Shown here one piece after another: positions 35,407 through 43,799 of a DNA stretch of 64,000 nt (the first letter of the stretch is position 1; every line of letters begins with the position of its first letter). The position numbers were made by a program, and so were the translations under genes. The stretch lies in contig NZ_CP102250.1 of assembly GCF_025144995.1 (NCBI RefSeq), forward strand, positions 124,001 to 188,000. Direction: 5' to 3'. A model generated the notes under the pieces. That model made no database searches. It worked only from the letters and a program-made list of their open reading frames with translations, and was not told where the DNA came from. The stretch is from Alistipes indistinctus YIT 12060 (lineage in GTDB: Bacteria > Bacteroidota > Bacteroidia > Bacteroidales > Rikenellaceae).

Positions 35407-35461
35407 AGCAAATAGTATTTTAAGGAAAAGGGGCGCTTCACTTCCAAAGCGCCCCCGCCGG

Positions 35462-35866
35462 TTACAGAAACTCCTCCCACATCAAAGGTTCACCTTTGGC
35501 GATACAGTCGGCATAGTACCTTGTAAGGGCAATGCCATCCTCCCCGTCCGGGTCGTCAATGTACGCCTTGATATATTGAAGGATTTGCGCCTCCGTGGAA
35601 AGGGGTTTAGGGTAGAAATCCGAATAGGCCATATTGGCCACGTACATACAGTCATGTCCCTTAGCTTTCTCAATGGTTACCCCATTGCGCTCCAAGAGCT
35701 CCTTGACCTGTTCGTGCGTCCAATGATGCGACGTACCATCCGCATTCTTCATGCGTTTGGGATTGGTCGCATACTCTGCGAGCTTCGGAGAAAAATGCCA
35801 CCCGTAATGCGACAAATACTCCCTCATTCCTTCCGGAATGCGCTCATAAGTATCCAGCCTGTCCAT
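35462..35866 (-). CDS. Conserved-looking phage protein of unknown function
   Basis: A 134-residue acidic protein with an N-terminal motif GMREYLSHYGWHFSPKLAEYA and a central TSHHWTHEQVKELLERNG helix. I have the impression of seeing such proteins in Bacteroides phages next to capsid genes, but cannot name a family. It is four bases from the upstream Arg/Gly-rich gene. Confidence 0.55.
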   Translation of the reverse strand: MDRLDTYERIPEGMREYLSHYGWHFSPKLAEYATNPKRMKNADGTSHHWTHEQVKELLERNGVTIEKAKGHDCMYVANMAYSDFYPKPLSTEAQILQYIKAYIDDPDGEDGIALTRYYADCIAKGEPLMWEEFL

Positions 35867-35869
35867 AGC

Positions 35870-36145
35870 CTACCTGCGTCTGTACCGGGAATACGGACCC
35901 GTTCCGCGGACACCGCGACGTTCGCCGTAATCATCGTCGTCGTCATCGTCTTCTTTCCACGGTTCACGCATGCCGTAACCTCCGCGACCCGATCCGGAAT
36001 AACCGCCACGTTCACCGTAACGGCCTCCTTCCATCTCTTCGCGCATGTCTTTACGACCTTTGCGATATGCTTTTTCAAGCATCTCGTCCATCTGCTCGTC
36101 GTCCCCACTGAAACCCCGAGCGATGCCAATTGCATTCCATCCCAT
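35870..36145 (-). CDS. Arg/Gly-rich protein with an Asp run
   Basis: A 91-residue low-complexity protein. The first 35 residues are a helix; the rest is RG/GYG repeats with a run of seven aspartates (about residues 66-72) and an RRR end. Such tracts suit a disordered nucleic-acid or assembly partner. Compositionally unlike its neighbours. Confidence 0.5.
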   Translation of the reverse strand: MGWNAIGIARGFSGDDEQMDEMLEKAYRKGRKDMREEMEGGRYGERGGYSGSGRGGYGMREPWKEDDDDDDDYGERRGVRGTGPYSRYRRR

Positions 36146-36148
36146 AGT

Positions 36149-36655
36149 TTATTTGGTTTTTGTTGTTTCAGGTTTGAGAAGGCTCTTTATGTCGTTCAGA
36201 CTAGGAACAGCCTTCATTAAGTTTTTGATCTCTGTCAACTCGCTGTTCAGCCTCTTGATTTCCTCGTCCTGCTCCCTCGTTTTTGCATAGGACGGATCGA
36301 GGTCTTTGAGTATTTGATCGTAAGCCGACAAATTGGCCTTGTGCCGGTCGAAAGAATTGATTATATCCGAGCTCTCCTTCTGACCCGCTGTGATGGCTGG
36401 CATAAGCCCCTCGCGCGTCATGGAAACCGTAAGACCTCCTTTGGATTCTACGTCCATGTTGGCTCTTACACCCCACGATTCGTTGTTATCGAGCACAATA
36501 TTGATATATTGTTGCTGGAATGGGGTTAGCTGGCCCGGAGTTGGCTGCGGATAGTAAGGCATTCCCACCTCTTTGACCGTGGCCACATAAAACTTCGGCG
36601 TTTCCCTCGTATCGAGAACATATACGGAGCTTCCTTTTCTCAAATTCTGAAACAT
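36149..36655 (-). CDS. Phage protein with C-terminal coiled coil
   Basis: 168 residues: an N-terminal beta-rich domain (SSVYVLDTRETPKFYVATVKE) and a C-terminal coiled coil (REQDEEIKRLNSELTEIKNL). It lies three bases upstream of the Arg/Gly-rich gene. Perhaps a virion accessory protein; no family recognised. Confidence 0.5.
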   Translation of the reverse strand: MFQNLRKGSSVYVLDTRETPKFYVATVKEVGMPYYPQPTPGQLTPFQQQYINIVLDNNESWGVRANMDVESKGGLTVSMTREGLMPAITAGQKESSDIINSFDRHKANLSAYDQILKDLDPSYAKTREQDEEIKRLNSELTEIKNLMKAVPSLNDIKSLLKPETTKTK

Positions 36656-36718
36656 GGTTTTTGATTTTTGGGAAAGCGCAGGGGGATTGCTCCCCCATTG
36701 CTTTCTGTTTGTTATTGT

Positions 36719-37060
36719 TTAGACGATTCCGGTCATAATCTGCAACGTGTTGGTCGCCCGATCAAACCAGAATTCGTAAACGCCCGTTCCGGGCAAGTCG
36801 GCAACTGTCAGGGCTTCACCATTGAATTTGGTTACAGCTTGAGTTGCTCCGTTCGTCGAGAAAACAATAGGCAGAGTGCCGGTCGTTCCCGTCGGAATGG
36901 ATTGCGCGATATTTACGAATACGGTTCCACGGTACCACGAATTCACGAAAGCATGATTCTGGAATGAAAACACCACATTGTCGGTGTTCACTGTCACGGA
37001 CACCGACTCAATAGCGGCCGATCCGCGACGATTCACAAGGGTGAAAGGATATACTGCCAT
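36719..37060 (-). CDS. Beta-rich phage protein, possible capsid decoration
   Basis: 113 residues, rich in Val, Thr, Phe and Gly, with alternating strands and no charged helix, as in Ig-like or decoration proteins. It lies between the Asn/Gln-rich protein gene and the 168-residue gene. Functional assignment is only suggestive. Confidence 0.45.
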   Translation of the reverse strand: MAVYPFTLVNRRGSAAIESVSVTVNTDNVVFSFQNHAFVNSWYRGTVFVNIAQSIPTGTTGTLPIVFSTNGATQAVTKFNGEALTVADLPGTGVYEFWFDRATNTLQIMTGIV

Positions 37061-37078
37061 AGCAACCTCCTTTCTCTT

Positions 37079-38020
37079 TTAACCCCAGAATCCGTTGCCG
37101 AAACCGTTCAGGCCGAAACCTAAGCCATACTGTGCAGCCACGCACGTAGGCACACCGACGATGGGGCTGTAGGGTACTGTGGCCGTCTCCGGCAATTTGC
37201 ATTTGATTCCGTTGACATCGTTTTGCAGGTTGTTGACAGCAGCAACAATCGGAGTGGTAGCCTGACCGATCATCTGACTGAAGGCAGCCGTCTGATGCTC
37301 CTGAGACAGTTGGTTGAGCAGCGTTGAATTGCGTTCGCGCAGTGCGTCGATTTTGTCCTGAAGCGCCTGATTCTGCATCTGGTCGAGTTTGCCGATGATG
37401 GCGTTAGTGTTGGCCGTTCCTGCATCGCGCAAAGCGAGGGCGTTCTGATTCGCCGTGTTGACCAGCGTGTTGGTTTGGTTGCAGGTAGCCAACTGACTCT
37501 CGTATCCCTGCTGCTGGATCATCGTGCGGACATTGCAGCAGCATTCTGCGATCTGGGCTGAAAGCTGACAGTTGCCGGCCTGAATGGCATTGATAACCTG
37601 CTGGCCTGTCATGCCGATCTGCCCGGCCACCTTGTCGATCGATCCCTGAAGATTGCAGATTGCACCCTGAAGCTGGGTTGTCGAGCAGTTCAGCGAAGAT
37701 GCGAGCTGGTTAATGGCGGTACCGTTGCCCTGAATGGCATTCATCAGAAGTTCACGCCCGGCATCGCCGTTAAGCTGTGCGGGGAGACCGTTTGCGTTGT
37801 TACCGAAGCCGTTGCCACCGAAACCACCCCAGCAGAAGAACAGCAGAATGATCCAAATCCACCAGCAACCGTCGCCGCCCCAGGCTCCCTTATTGTTGTT
37901 GCCGTTCATCAGCGCGGCTACGAGGTTCGGGTCCATTCCCTTGTTCTGCATCAGGGCCGGAAGCATAGAGGCAATGCTGGAATTGCCACTGTCACCGAAC
38001 ATGAAAATATCTTTGTCCAT
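37079..38020 (-). CDS. Asn/Gln/Cys-rich phage protein with an aromatic membrane-like segment
   Basis: 313 residues from the ATG at 38020 (the open frame to 38125 is upstream of the likely leader). The N-terminus has a strongly hydrophobic segment (GCWWIWIILLFFCWGG, about residues 50-65) with GN-rich flanks, followed by a long helical region rich in Asn, Gln and Cys (about eleven Cys, including ECCCN). Similar proteins occur in Bacteroidales phages. A virion or membrane role is likely but unproven. Confidence 0.55.
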   Translation of the reverse strand: MDKDIFMFGDSGNSSIASMLPALMQNKGMDPNLVAALMNGNNNKGAWGGDGCWWIWIILLFFCWGGFGGNGFGNNANGLPAQLNGDAGRELLMNAIQGNGTAINQLASSLNCSTTQLQGAICNLQGSIDKVAGQIGMTGQQVINAIQAGNCQLSAQIAECCCNVRTMIQQQGYESQLATCNQTNTLVNTANQNALALRDAGTANTNAIIGKLDQMQNQALQDKIDALRERNSTLLNQLSQEHQTAAFSQMIGQATTPIVAAVNNLQNDVNGIKCKLPETATVPYSPIVGVPTCVAAQYGLGFGLNGFGNGFWG

Positions 38021-38083
38021 AAACTTTGAAATTGATTGGTTGACACCCACTAACGTAGAGTGCTTCACGATAAGCTTATGGAA

Positions 38084-38091
38084 CAAAACTA
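38084..38091 (-). promoter_or_regulatory. Candidate leftward promoter for the head-accessory genes
   Basis: Reads TAGTTTTG on the minus strand (TAnnTTTG), about 64 bases before the ATG at 38020. The -33 region is only roughly T-rich. A weak hairpin (CAAGGTG/CACCTTG) lies just upstream and may end the preceding transcript. Confidence 0.4.
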
Positions 38092-38168
38092 ACAAGGTGC
38101 CTCCCCACGGGAAAACACCTTGCAAATACTTTGTAATATTAAGAATTACAGATTTTTACATGTAAGGA

Positions 38169-38444
38169 TTAAATGGTGCCATTGCCAATTTTAACTGCTT
38201 CAGAGTATTTGATTGTTCGCCTTAAAAGCTTGGGCTTTATTACACTTCTCGAAATTTTACTCCAAATACTTTGTTTTGATTTTCCTGCTATTTTCGCTGC
38301 CTGGTCATAGGTAACATCCACATCCAATAGCGCCATTAATACCCTCTTCGCTCCGTCTAAGTCATCCTCTGACAGATGCTCGAAGCAACCGTCATCTATC
38401 ATGTCGGCTAGCTGTCTAAGTATGTCTGACGTTTTACCCATCAC
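38169..38444 (-). CDS. Small HTH-like phage protein
   Basis: 91 residues with a possible helix-turn-helix in the middle (TYDQAAKIAGKSKQSIWSKISR) and a basic C-terminus. It lies right after the MuF gene, overlapping it by four bases, so it is cotranslated with packaging genes. Function unknown. Confidence 0.5.
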   Translation of the reverse strand: MMGKTSDILRQLADMIDDGCFEHLSEDDLDGAKRVLMALLDVDVTYDQAAKIAGKSKQSIWSKISRSVIKPKLLRRTIKYSEAVKIGNGTI

Positions 38445-39208
38445 ACAACATTATAAACTACTGAACACATACAATTGATTAGATTTCCCGCAGAGGCTCC
38501 AAAGCGTATATCTCTCGGATATTCCATTTTCTCACCTTCCGGATAAAAATATTCTTGTTGACCAACGGTAACGCCATCCATAACCTGATGTCCGGGACGG
38601 GTGTTGTGACCGCTTATCATCCACGTCTTAGTGTATTCAACACCTAATGAATCTATGGATAATTGTCTGGCCACGGATGAGCAGGCCAATGATTCGAATT
38701 GCACAATCCTGCGAACTTGCCACAATTCAGCCGTATTCCATTTTTTTACAACAACATCCCTCATATTGCGTGTCACGGTTTCGATGCTTTGCCCCTCATG
38801 CTGCATCAGGGTAACATACTCTTGTACCTGCTTAACAATCCACTCCTTTAAAGTGCCTGACACCATACTTATTTTCGTCCCGGAATATTGTTCTATAAAA
38901 TCATATAGTCCTCTCTCCCATCCAATACTCCGATCATTTTTCTGGCCGATCTTTTCCCGAAATTCATCATCTGCCACTTGAGGCCCAATGTTTAAATATA
39001 GCTTGCGAAAGAACGAAGCAAGGTACTGTTCTCTAACTTGAATCAGATCAGGAACAAGGTTCACAGGCAGTCCCAACAAAGCACCCATAACCTTTTTAAC
39101 CTCCTTCGATCTTTCTGCTGCCAGAATTTTTTCATACGGACCCGACATTCGAATAACCTTGATTATTCGGTTTAATCCTTGTTGTCGTTTGGCAGGAGTT
39201 ATTTTCAT
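38441..39208 (-). CDS. Minor head protein, MuF/SPP1 gp7 family
   Basis: 255 residues. The C-terminal third carries the MuF-domain pattern: TRPGHQVMDG near residue 206, a YPRDIRFGASAGN loop and the terminal NCMC (usually NCRC). The N-terminal part is helical. MuF proteins are encoded next to the portal and are injected or bound inside the head. Order here is TerS, TerL, portal, MuF, as in many siphoviruses. Confidence 0.8.
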   Translation of the reverse strand: MKITPAKRQQGLNRIIKVIRMSGPYEKILAAERSKEVKKVMGALLGLPVNLVPDLIQVREQYLASFFRKLYLNIGPQVADDEFREKIGQKNDRSIGWERGLYDFIEQYSGTKISMVSGTLKEWIVKQVQEYVTLMQHEGQSIETVTRNMRDVVVKKWNTAELWQVRRIVQFESLACSSVARQLSIDSLGVEYTKTWMISGHNTRPGHQVMDGVTVGQQEYFYPEGEKMEYPRDIRFGASAGNLINCMCSVVYNVV

Positions 39209-39226
39209 ATATACACCTTATTCAGG

Positions 39227-40555
39227 TTATTGCTTAGGCGGTATATGCTCCATACTTCCGGATACGGTACTATTGTCGTCGCCAGACAAATATTGTTCTG
39301 AAACTAAACTTTCCGTAGGTTTCCCTGGCATCACATTTATAGGGAAAATAGGCTCATTGGCCCATGATTCATCAATTGTATCGAGCTCTAAAAGCTTAGC
39401 CCGGTCATTATATGATCGGTATGATTTGTCATAGGCGTTCAGCATCTCTGTAACGTCCTTTTTTAGCTCGTCAATTTTATCCGTATTAATAATCCAATGT
39501 TCGCCATTCTCAAAGCGACAAAACTTGGTATACTTCTCCAAAAAGTCCTCCGCATAAGGAATTCCAATGTTTTCGATGAGAATTTTTTTTGCGGCAGCCT
39601 GGTTGTCATAAGTAGTCTCGCTCTTATATAGGGCATAAGGATACCCGTACACAAAGCACAGTGCAGATACAGCAGAATCGGAGCTATCCAGTAATGCCAG
39701 ATTTACAGGCGTGTCACCCAACAGATGAACATCTATAGGAGACCTCATATAAGAGATGTGCCGACCGTCCCTGCGTTGGTTCAAATCTTCTTCTGTGTTT
39801 TGTTTGGCAATTTCAGTGGGACCGCCATGGGTGATATCTTCTTTGGGGGTAACAATGGCAGACACCCCACCTTGTTGGATGGTTGTATTCTGCCTTTTCA
39901 GGCCGTTATCGATAATGTAAGTTAACTTGGCTGCTGATACCAGAGGGGATAGTCCGTAATTGGTAGTAACATCGGGATTGTAATCCCGGCTAAACATTAC
40001 ATTTTTAGGGGTAAGCTCTGAATTGAGGGTTAAATTTGATGATAGCGTAAACCCGCTTATGGGAGTAAATGGACCGCCTCTCACAATGAATACTTCTTGG
40101 GATGGCATTATATACTGACTGATGAATTGACCTGATTTGAGACCAACCCCCTCCATGCCGTAAACAAAAGCATCCCCCAAAACAAGCTTGTTGATTGCCC
40201 ATGCTTTTATGAATTCCTTTTGGCTTTCTAGGTCATTGGGGTTTCTCAGAAGATCAATAGACCAATGCGAATCAATAACATTGTTGTCTTTATCATTTAG
40301 CTCTGCATACCTGACAGCCTTTGCAATAGCATCTGCGCACCTGTTAACAATCGAGAAAACAGCATAGTTTTGTTCGTAAATTCGAACCAATGAATGCCTG
40401 TCAACCTTTGGGAAGTCAATAAGGCGTGAATTCATGTAAATACTCTCGTTAAGCTGTCGGAAGTATTCATTGTCTTTGTTTGTTTTATCAGGAAAGTACC
40501 CCTTTCGCTCAACCTGCTTTTTTCGCCCCCAAAACTTTATCATACTCATATCCAT
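39227..40555 (-). CDS. Portal protein
   Basis: 442 residues with HK97-portal features: an N-terminal helical region (SIVNRCADAIAKAV), a segment around GDAFVYGMEG and a C-terminal region with a crown-like helix (EDFLEKYTKFCRFENGEH). It forms the dodecameric channel through which DNA is packaged. The start overlaps the terminase gene by 47 bases (internal Met codons at 40549 and 40543 also lie inside it). Confidence 0.85.
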   Translation of the reverse strand: MDMSMIKFWGRKKQVERKGYFPDKTNKDNEYFRQLNESIYMNSRLIDFPKVDRHSLVRIYEQNYAVFSIVNRCADAIAKAVRYAELNDKDNNVIDSHWSIDLLRNPNDLESQKEFIKAWAINKLVLGDAFVYGMEGVGLKSGQFISQYIMPSQEVFIVRGGPFTPISGFTLSSNLTLNSELTPKNVMFSRDYNPDVTTNYGLSPLVSAAKLTYIIDNGLKRQNTTIQQGGVSAIVTPKEDITHGGPTEIAKQNTEEDLNQRRDGRHISYMRSPIDVHLLGDTPVNLALLDSSDSAVSALCFVYGYPYALYKSETTYDNQAAAKKILIENIGIPYAEDFLEKYTKFCRFENGEHWIINTDKIDELKKDVTEMLNAYDKSYRSYNDRAKLLELDTIDESWANEPIFPINVMPGKPTESLVSEQYLSGDDNSTVSGSMEHIPPKQ

Positions 40556-41954
40556 TTCGTGTTAAGTGTGTAAAAATCCCATAGCGAGCCCCATCCATAG
40601 CATGATTGAAGGCATCCATAGGCTCGTTATACAATGTGCCGTCTTTTTTTACCAGCCATTTGTAGTTCTTCTGCTCATTATGAATGTTAGATGATTCCGA
40701 TGTGTAATAGATGTTGAAATACTGGACAAATTGAATCTGATTAACCACCGATCCTGCACCCTTGATAGCTGGATAAGCAGATATCCCGTATTGCCGCAAT
40801 TCCGCAATAGACTTCTGCTCTGCGGAATCACAATACACCTCTGTTAGACAATGATCTATTGAATTTATTTGTTTTAACAGGGATTGGTAGTATGGGGAAA
40901 GGCCGATAGCTTTTAATACCACGGATAACTCATCTCTGTTTACTTCCGATCCATCGATATAGATACGCTCATGATGATAAGCAATAGAATGCGAGCCATC
41001 ATTAAATAATTCTGTTTTTTTATTGCGATAATCCTGCTTTATTAAATTGGCGATATCGGCATTTTGGAGCCCTTTTAGATAGGCAACTTCATGCAAATAA
41101 ATACTGTTGCTCCTTTTGTCGAAACATATACGAATAATGGCCGTTGGATCATTCACAAATCCAAAATCAACCCCATACCAAGTGTATAGATCGGAAGGAT
41201 AGGATGTGATTCTGCACCAATTTTTATAGATTACGCCCTCTGCCATCTTCAAGGGCATTCCCATAAAAATATGCTCGTATTTTTCCGGGTCTTTTTCTTT
41301 AACGCCTTCGGCTACACGTAAAAATGATTCGTCAAGATTTTCGATGTTATCCAGGTAGGTAGTGTGAATGTAGGTGCAATCATCATGCACCCCATTAAAG
41401 TTAAATGGAACCCCCCTGTCTATAAAGAACCTACGAATAATAAAATGCTCTTCGTCAGGAGCATTTAAGATAACTATAACATGAATGTCTGCATTTTTCT
41501 TTCGAATCGAAAGGTCGATCTTATCGAAAATAGTCTCATCGGTTAATTCTTCCGCCTCATCCAGTACCCATCGGGTTACTCCGGATATGGATTTTAATGA
41601 TGCCGTTTGGTTACCGGAAGATGTTCTGATTCCACGAAACAATATACCGCTACCAGTTTGCTTGTTTACGACTGAAGCTTTCGTTTTATAAAAAATAGGC
41701 GCATAATTCATTAATTCGACCTTTTCCCAGAACTCTGGAATAATCGATATTTCCGCGCTCGTCATCGTGTAACGAGTGAATAATGTAAGCTGGTCAGGAT
41801 TGAAAGTATTGCAAACCTCGTTCGTTGATTCGGCATGTGATTTAGCAGACCCTCGCCCACCCATGACGATACAGTACCTTGTTGTCAGATTAAACAAGGG
41901 TGCGTATTTGCGACTGTACGTTATTTCCGTTACGGGATTACTGTGCATCATCAC
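40509..41954 (-). CDS. Terminase large subunit
   Basis: 481 residues. The ATPase domain has a Walker A-like GGRGSAKSH (about residues 32-40) and Walker B RWVLDEAEEL (about 126-135, acidic DE). The nuclease domain has YGVDFGFVNDPTAI (about 257-270, metal-binding Asp) and further acidic residues downstream. It cuts and pumps phage DNA into heads, with the small subunit upstream. The sequence is of the PBSX/Terminase_3 type. Confidence 0.92.
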   Translation of the reverse strand: MMMHSNPVTEITYSRKYAPLFNLTTRYCIVMGGRGSAKSHAESTNEVCNTFNPDQLTLFTRYTMTSAEISIIPEFWEKVELMNYAPIFYKTKASVVNKQTGSGILFRGIRTSSGNQTASLKSISGVTRWVLDEAEELTDETIFDKIDLSIRKKNADIHVIVILNAPDEEHFIIRRFFIDRGVPFNFNGVHDDCTYIHTTYLDNIENLDESFLRVAEGVKEKDPEKYEHIFMGMPLKMAEGVIYKNWCRITSYPSDLYTWYGVDFGFVNDPTAIIRICFDKRSNSIYLHEVAYLKGLQNADIANLIKQDYRNKKTELFNDGSHSIAYHHERIYIDGSEVNRDELSVVLKAIGLSPYYQSLLKQINSIDHCLTEVYCDSAEQKSIAELRQYGISAYPAIKGAGSVVNQIQFVQYFNIYYTSESSNIHNEQKNYKWLVKKDGTLYNEPMDAFNHAMDGARYGIFTHLTRNGYEYDKVLGAKKAG

Positions 41955-41972
41955 ACAGAAGGTTTAACCAGC

Positions 41973-42500
41973 CTACTTAAAATTGATCTGAGGCGGCTGG
42001 ATGTTTATATTCATATTTTGTGTAACCGAAGATTTTTGATCGTATCCAAGCATTTCTGAGATGCTGTCCAACGACTTCTGCTTATCGTAAAGACGAATCT
42101 TGACCCACTCTTCTTCGATGGGCTCCCCCTCTTTAGTATACCTTGTTGTTTTTTTTGTTTCAACACTCTGGATGCACGCTTTCTCTTCGTCGGATAGCTC
42201 CTGAAAGTCTTTTAACTCCATCCATCCGTTCCGAAGTCGGGAAAAGTTTGAAAAGGCGATCTTTTGATGCTCCCGTATTATTCTGAGGGCTGATATGCCT
42301 GCGGCTTCAGCCAAATGAGCCTTGAGGTAGTCTATCCTTGCCCTAACCTTGCCGTCAGAAAGAAGCTTGGATGCTTTTTCCCAAACAGTCTTATCGCTCA
42401 TTTTAGAGCAGTCATAGGCAAAGCGGTAAGCCTCGGATGCATTGCCGCATTCGAGGTATTTCAGGACGAATTTTTCTTGCTTTATCGTTAATTTAGGCAT
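41973..42500 (-). CDS. Terminase small subunit
   Basis: 175 residues starting LTIKQEKFVLKYLECGNASEAYRFAY, the DNA-binding HTH of the Terminase_2 family, then a central helical domain with LSDEEKACIQSV and a tail that contacts the large subunit. It recognises the packaging site. Immediate neighbours are the large subunit (18 bases downstream) and a small HTH gene upstream. Confidence 0.88.
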   Translation of the reverse strand: MPKLTIKQEKFVLKYLECGNASEAYRFAYDCSKMSDKTVWEKASKLLSDGKVRARIDYLKAHLAEAAGISALRIIREHQKIAFSNFSRLRNGWMELKDFQELSDEEKACIQSVETKKTTRYTKEGEPIEEEWVKIRLYDKQKSLDSISEMLGYDQKSSVTQNMNINIQPPQINFK

Positions 42501-42501
42501 G

Positions 42502-42735
42502 TCACATGAAAAATATATTACCGCCTAAAACCTTAATCACCCTAGATAAAACATCGATCTTCACGGTCTTTCCATTTTCTATATTTTTGACGGTAGACCA
42601 ATCAACACCACTCTGTTTGGCAAGTTCGTATGTAGACAAGCCCTTTTCACGCCTCTTTTTTGAGACGTATTGAGAAACTTTTGACTTGGTGTCGATCACA
42701 CTTTTTGTTAGTTCATGCTCCGTCACAATTCCCAT
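42502..42735 (-). CDS. Small XRE-type HTH protein
   Basis: 77 residues from the ATG at 42735; the open frame to 42795 would put the start before the -7 box. The centre is a standard Cro/C1-type HTH (LSTYELAKQSGVDWSTVKNIENGK, core residues ELAKQSGVDWSTV) with a hydrophobic tail. A transcriptional regulator, perhaps of the late operon, since it sits one base upstream of terS. Confidence 0.7.
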   Translation of the reverse strand: MGIVTEHELTKSVIDTKSKVSQYVSKKRREKGLSTYELAKQSGVDWSTVKNIENGKTVKIDVLSRVIKVLGGNIFFM

Positions 42736-42749
42736 ATAGTGTGTTTTTA

Positions 42750-42757
42750 CAAAAATA
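42750..42757 (-). promoter_or_regulatory. -7 box TATTTTTG before the HTH-terminase genes
   Basis: Exact TAnnTTTG on the minus strand, 14 bases before the ATG at 42735, implying an almost leaderless mRNA. No consensus -33 element is visible. Confidence 0.45.
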
Positions 42758-42817
42758 GTTTGTTTATAAGGGCATTTTACCTGTTTTGAGGGCAACTATC
42801 GGAATTTCACCCGATAA

Positions 42818-43465
42818 TTACTTTGCAATATCACGTACACAGCGAACAGGAAATCGGCGGCTGACGTCGTCATGGTACACATTAGAATCATCGGGATCAA
42901 AGCTCAAGATGTCAGTTTGCGAACCGCCGTACGTCACCAACCAGATCGAAGAGGACCAGTAGAAACCGCAACGGTCCATATATGCACCCCCCTCGTCATA
43001 ATGACCGCAGGCCGGAAGGAAAATAGACCCCTTGTGATCCGTGTTATGATTCCCACCGAACCACCTGCCTTTTAGTTTCTCATCCCATGTTGAACCAAGA
43101 TCACATAAATCCTCCCATTCGTCTGCGGTCGGTAAGCGCTTACCCTGTTTTTGGGCGGCTTCCATTGCCTCTGTCCAAGTGAAATAATGATGACCATCCT
43201 TTTCAGTACCACCTACCGAGATATTATCTTTATCCCAAAGCAAACCGCAAAGCTCAATCGAATCATTATCCTGTGAGGTGAAAACGGGCGGATCTACTTC
43301 GATCACGATAGTATGCGAATCCCCATCTTTGGAGTTGTAGAGCATCTTATGAATCTGGTCTAATTCAAACTCTAAAGGGCTGCTGTCATAGACGCGCTTT
43401 AGATTTCCATTGGTGACAATAAAGCCGTTCGATACTTTTTCTATTGAGATAATCTTTTTCATCAT
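42818..43465 (-). CDS. C-type-lectin/FGE-fold protein resembling retroelement-diversified target proteins
   Basis: 215 residues. The second half has GKRLPTADEWEDLCDLGS (about 108-125), a WFGGN.., IFLPACGHYDEGGAYMDRCG and FYWSSSIW stretch, and ends PVRCVRDI. This pattern (LPTxxEW ... YWSSS ... RCVRD) is shared by DUF1566/Fib_succ_major-type proteins and by target proteins of diversity-generating retroelements (DGRs), where the last 40 or so residues vary. No reverse transcriptase or template repeat was seen in the window. A virion receptor-binding role is conceivable. Confidence 0.6.
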   Translation of the reverse strand: MMKKIISIEKVSNGFIVTNGNLKRVYDSSPLEFELDQIHKMLYNSKDGDSHTIVIEVDPPVFTSQDNDSIELCGLLWDKDNISVGGTEKDGHHYFTWTEAMEAAQKQGKRLPTADEWEDLCDLGSTWDEKLKGRWFGGNHNTDHKGSIFLPACGHYDEGGAYMDRCGFYWSSSIWLVTYGGSQTDILSFDPDDSNVYHDDVSRRFPVRCVRDIAK

Positions 43466-43517
43466 TCTACTTTTAGTCCAATTTCAACCGCATTTATTAC
43501 TGTTTTCCCTATAGGGT

Positions 43518-43799
43518 TTATCTACCTTTAGAACAATTTGCCATCTTGCGAAATACGGGATCGGCATCGTATTTATCCCTATAGGCTGTAAGATAATGCG
43601 TCAATGTTGAATGATTCCTGTTTATCGCGTTAGCTATTTCGATATACGTCAGGTTCCACCGCCTTAATTCGTATGCGAGAATAACCCTGGCCCGAACGAG
43701 CGGACAGTACCTGCTTTTACTCCTAATCTCTTCGAGGGAAAATCCGGTTACCGCTTCAACCTTTCGGGCAACTTCATTAATGATAGTCTCAGTAATCAT
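43518..43799 (-). CDS. Stand-alone DnaA domain IV-like DNA-binding protein
   Basis: 93 residues, almost entirely a DnaA C-terminal domain: SKSRYCPLVRARVILAYELRRW then NLTYIEIANAINRNHSTLTHYL, where the NHST-H core is the DnaA-box-binding signature (HSTV in DnaA). There is no ATPase domain. It may bind DnaA boxes to guide or inhibit host replication. It overlaps the aspartic protease gene by four bases. Confidence 0.75.
   Translation of the reverse strand: MITETIINEVARKVEAVTGFSLEEIRSKSRYCPLVRARVILAYELRRWNLTYIEIANAINRNHSTLTHYLTAYRDKYDADPVFRKMANCSKGR

Noticed and set aside
42818-43465. Complete diversity-generating retroelement
   Set aside because: Only a target-like protein is present; no reverse transcriptase motif or template repeat seen in the window.
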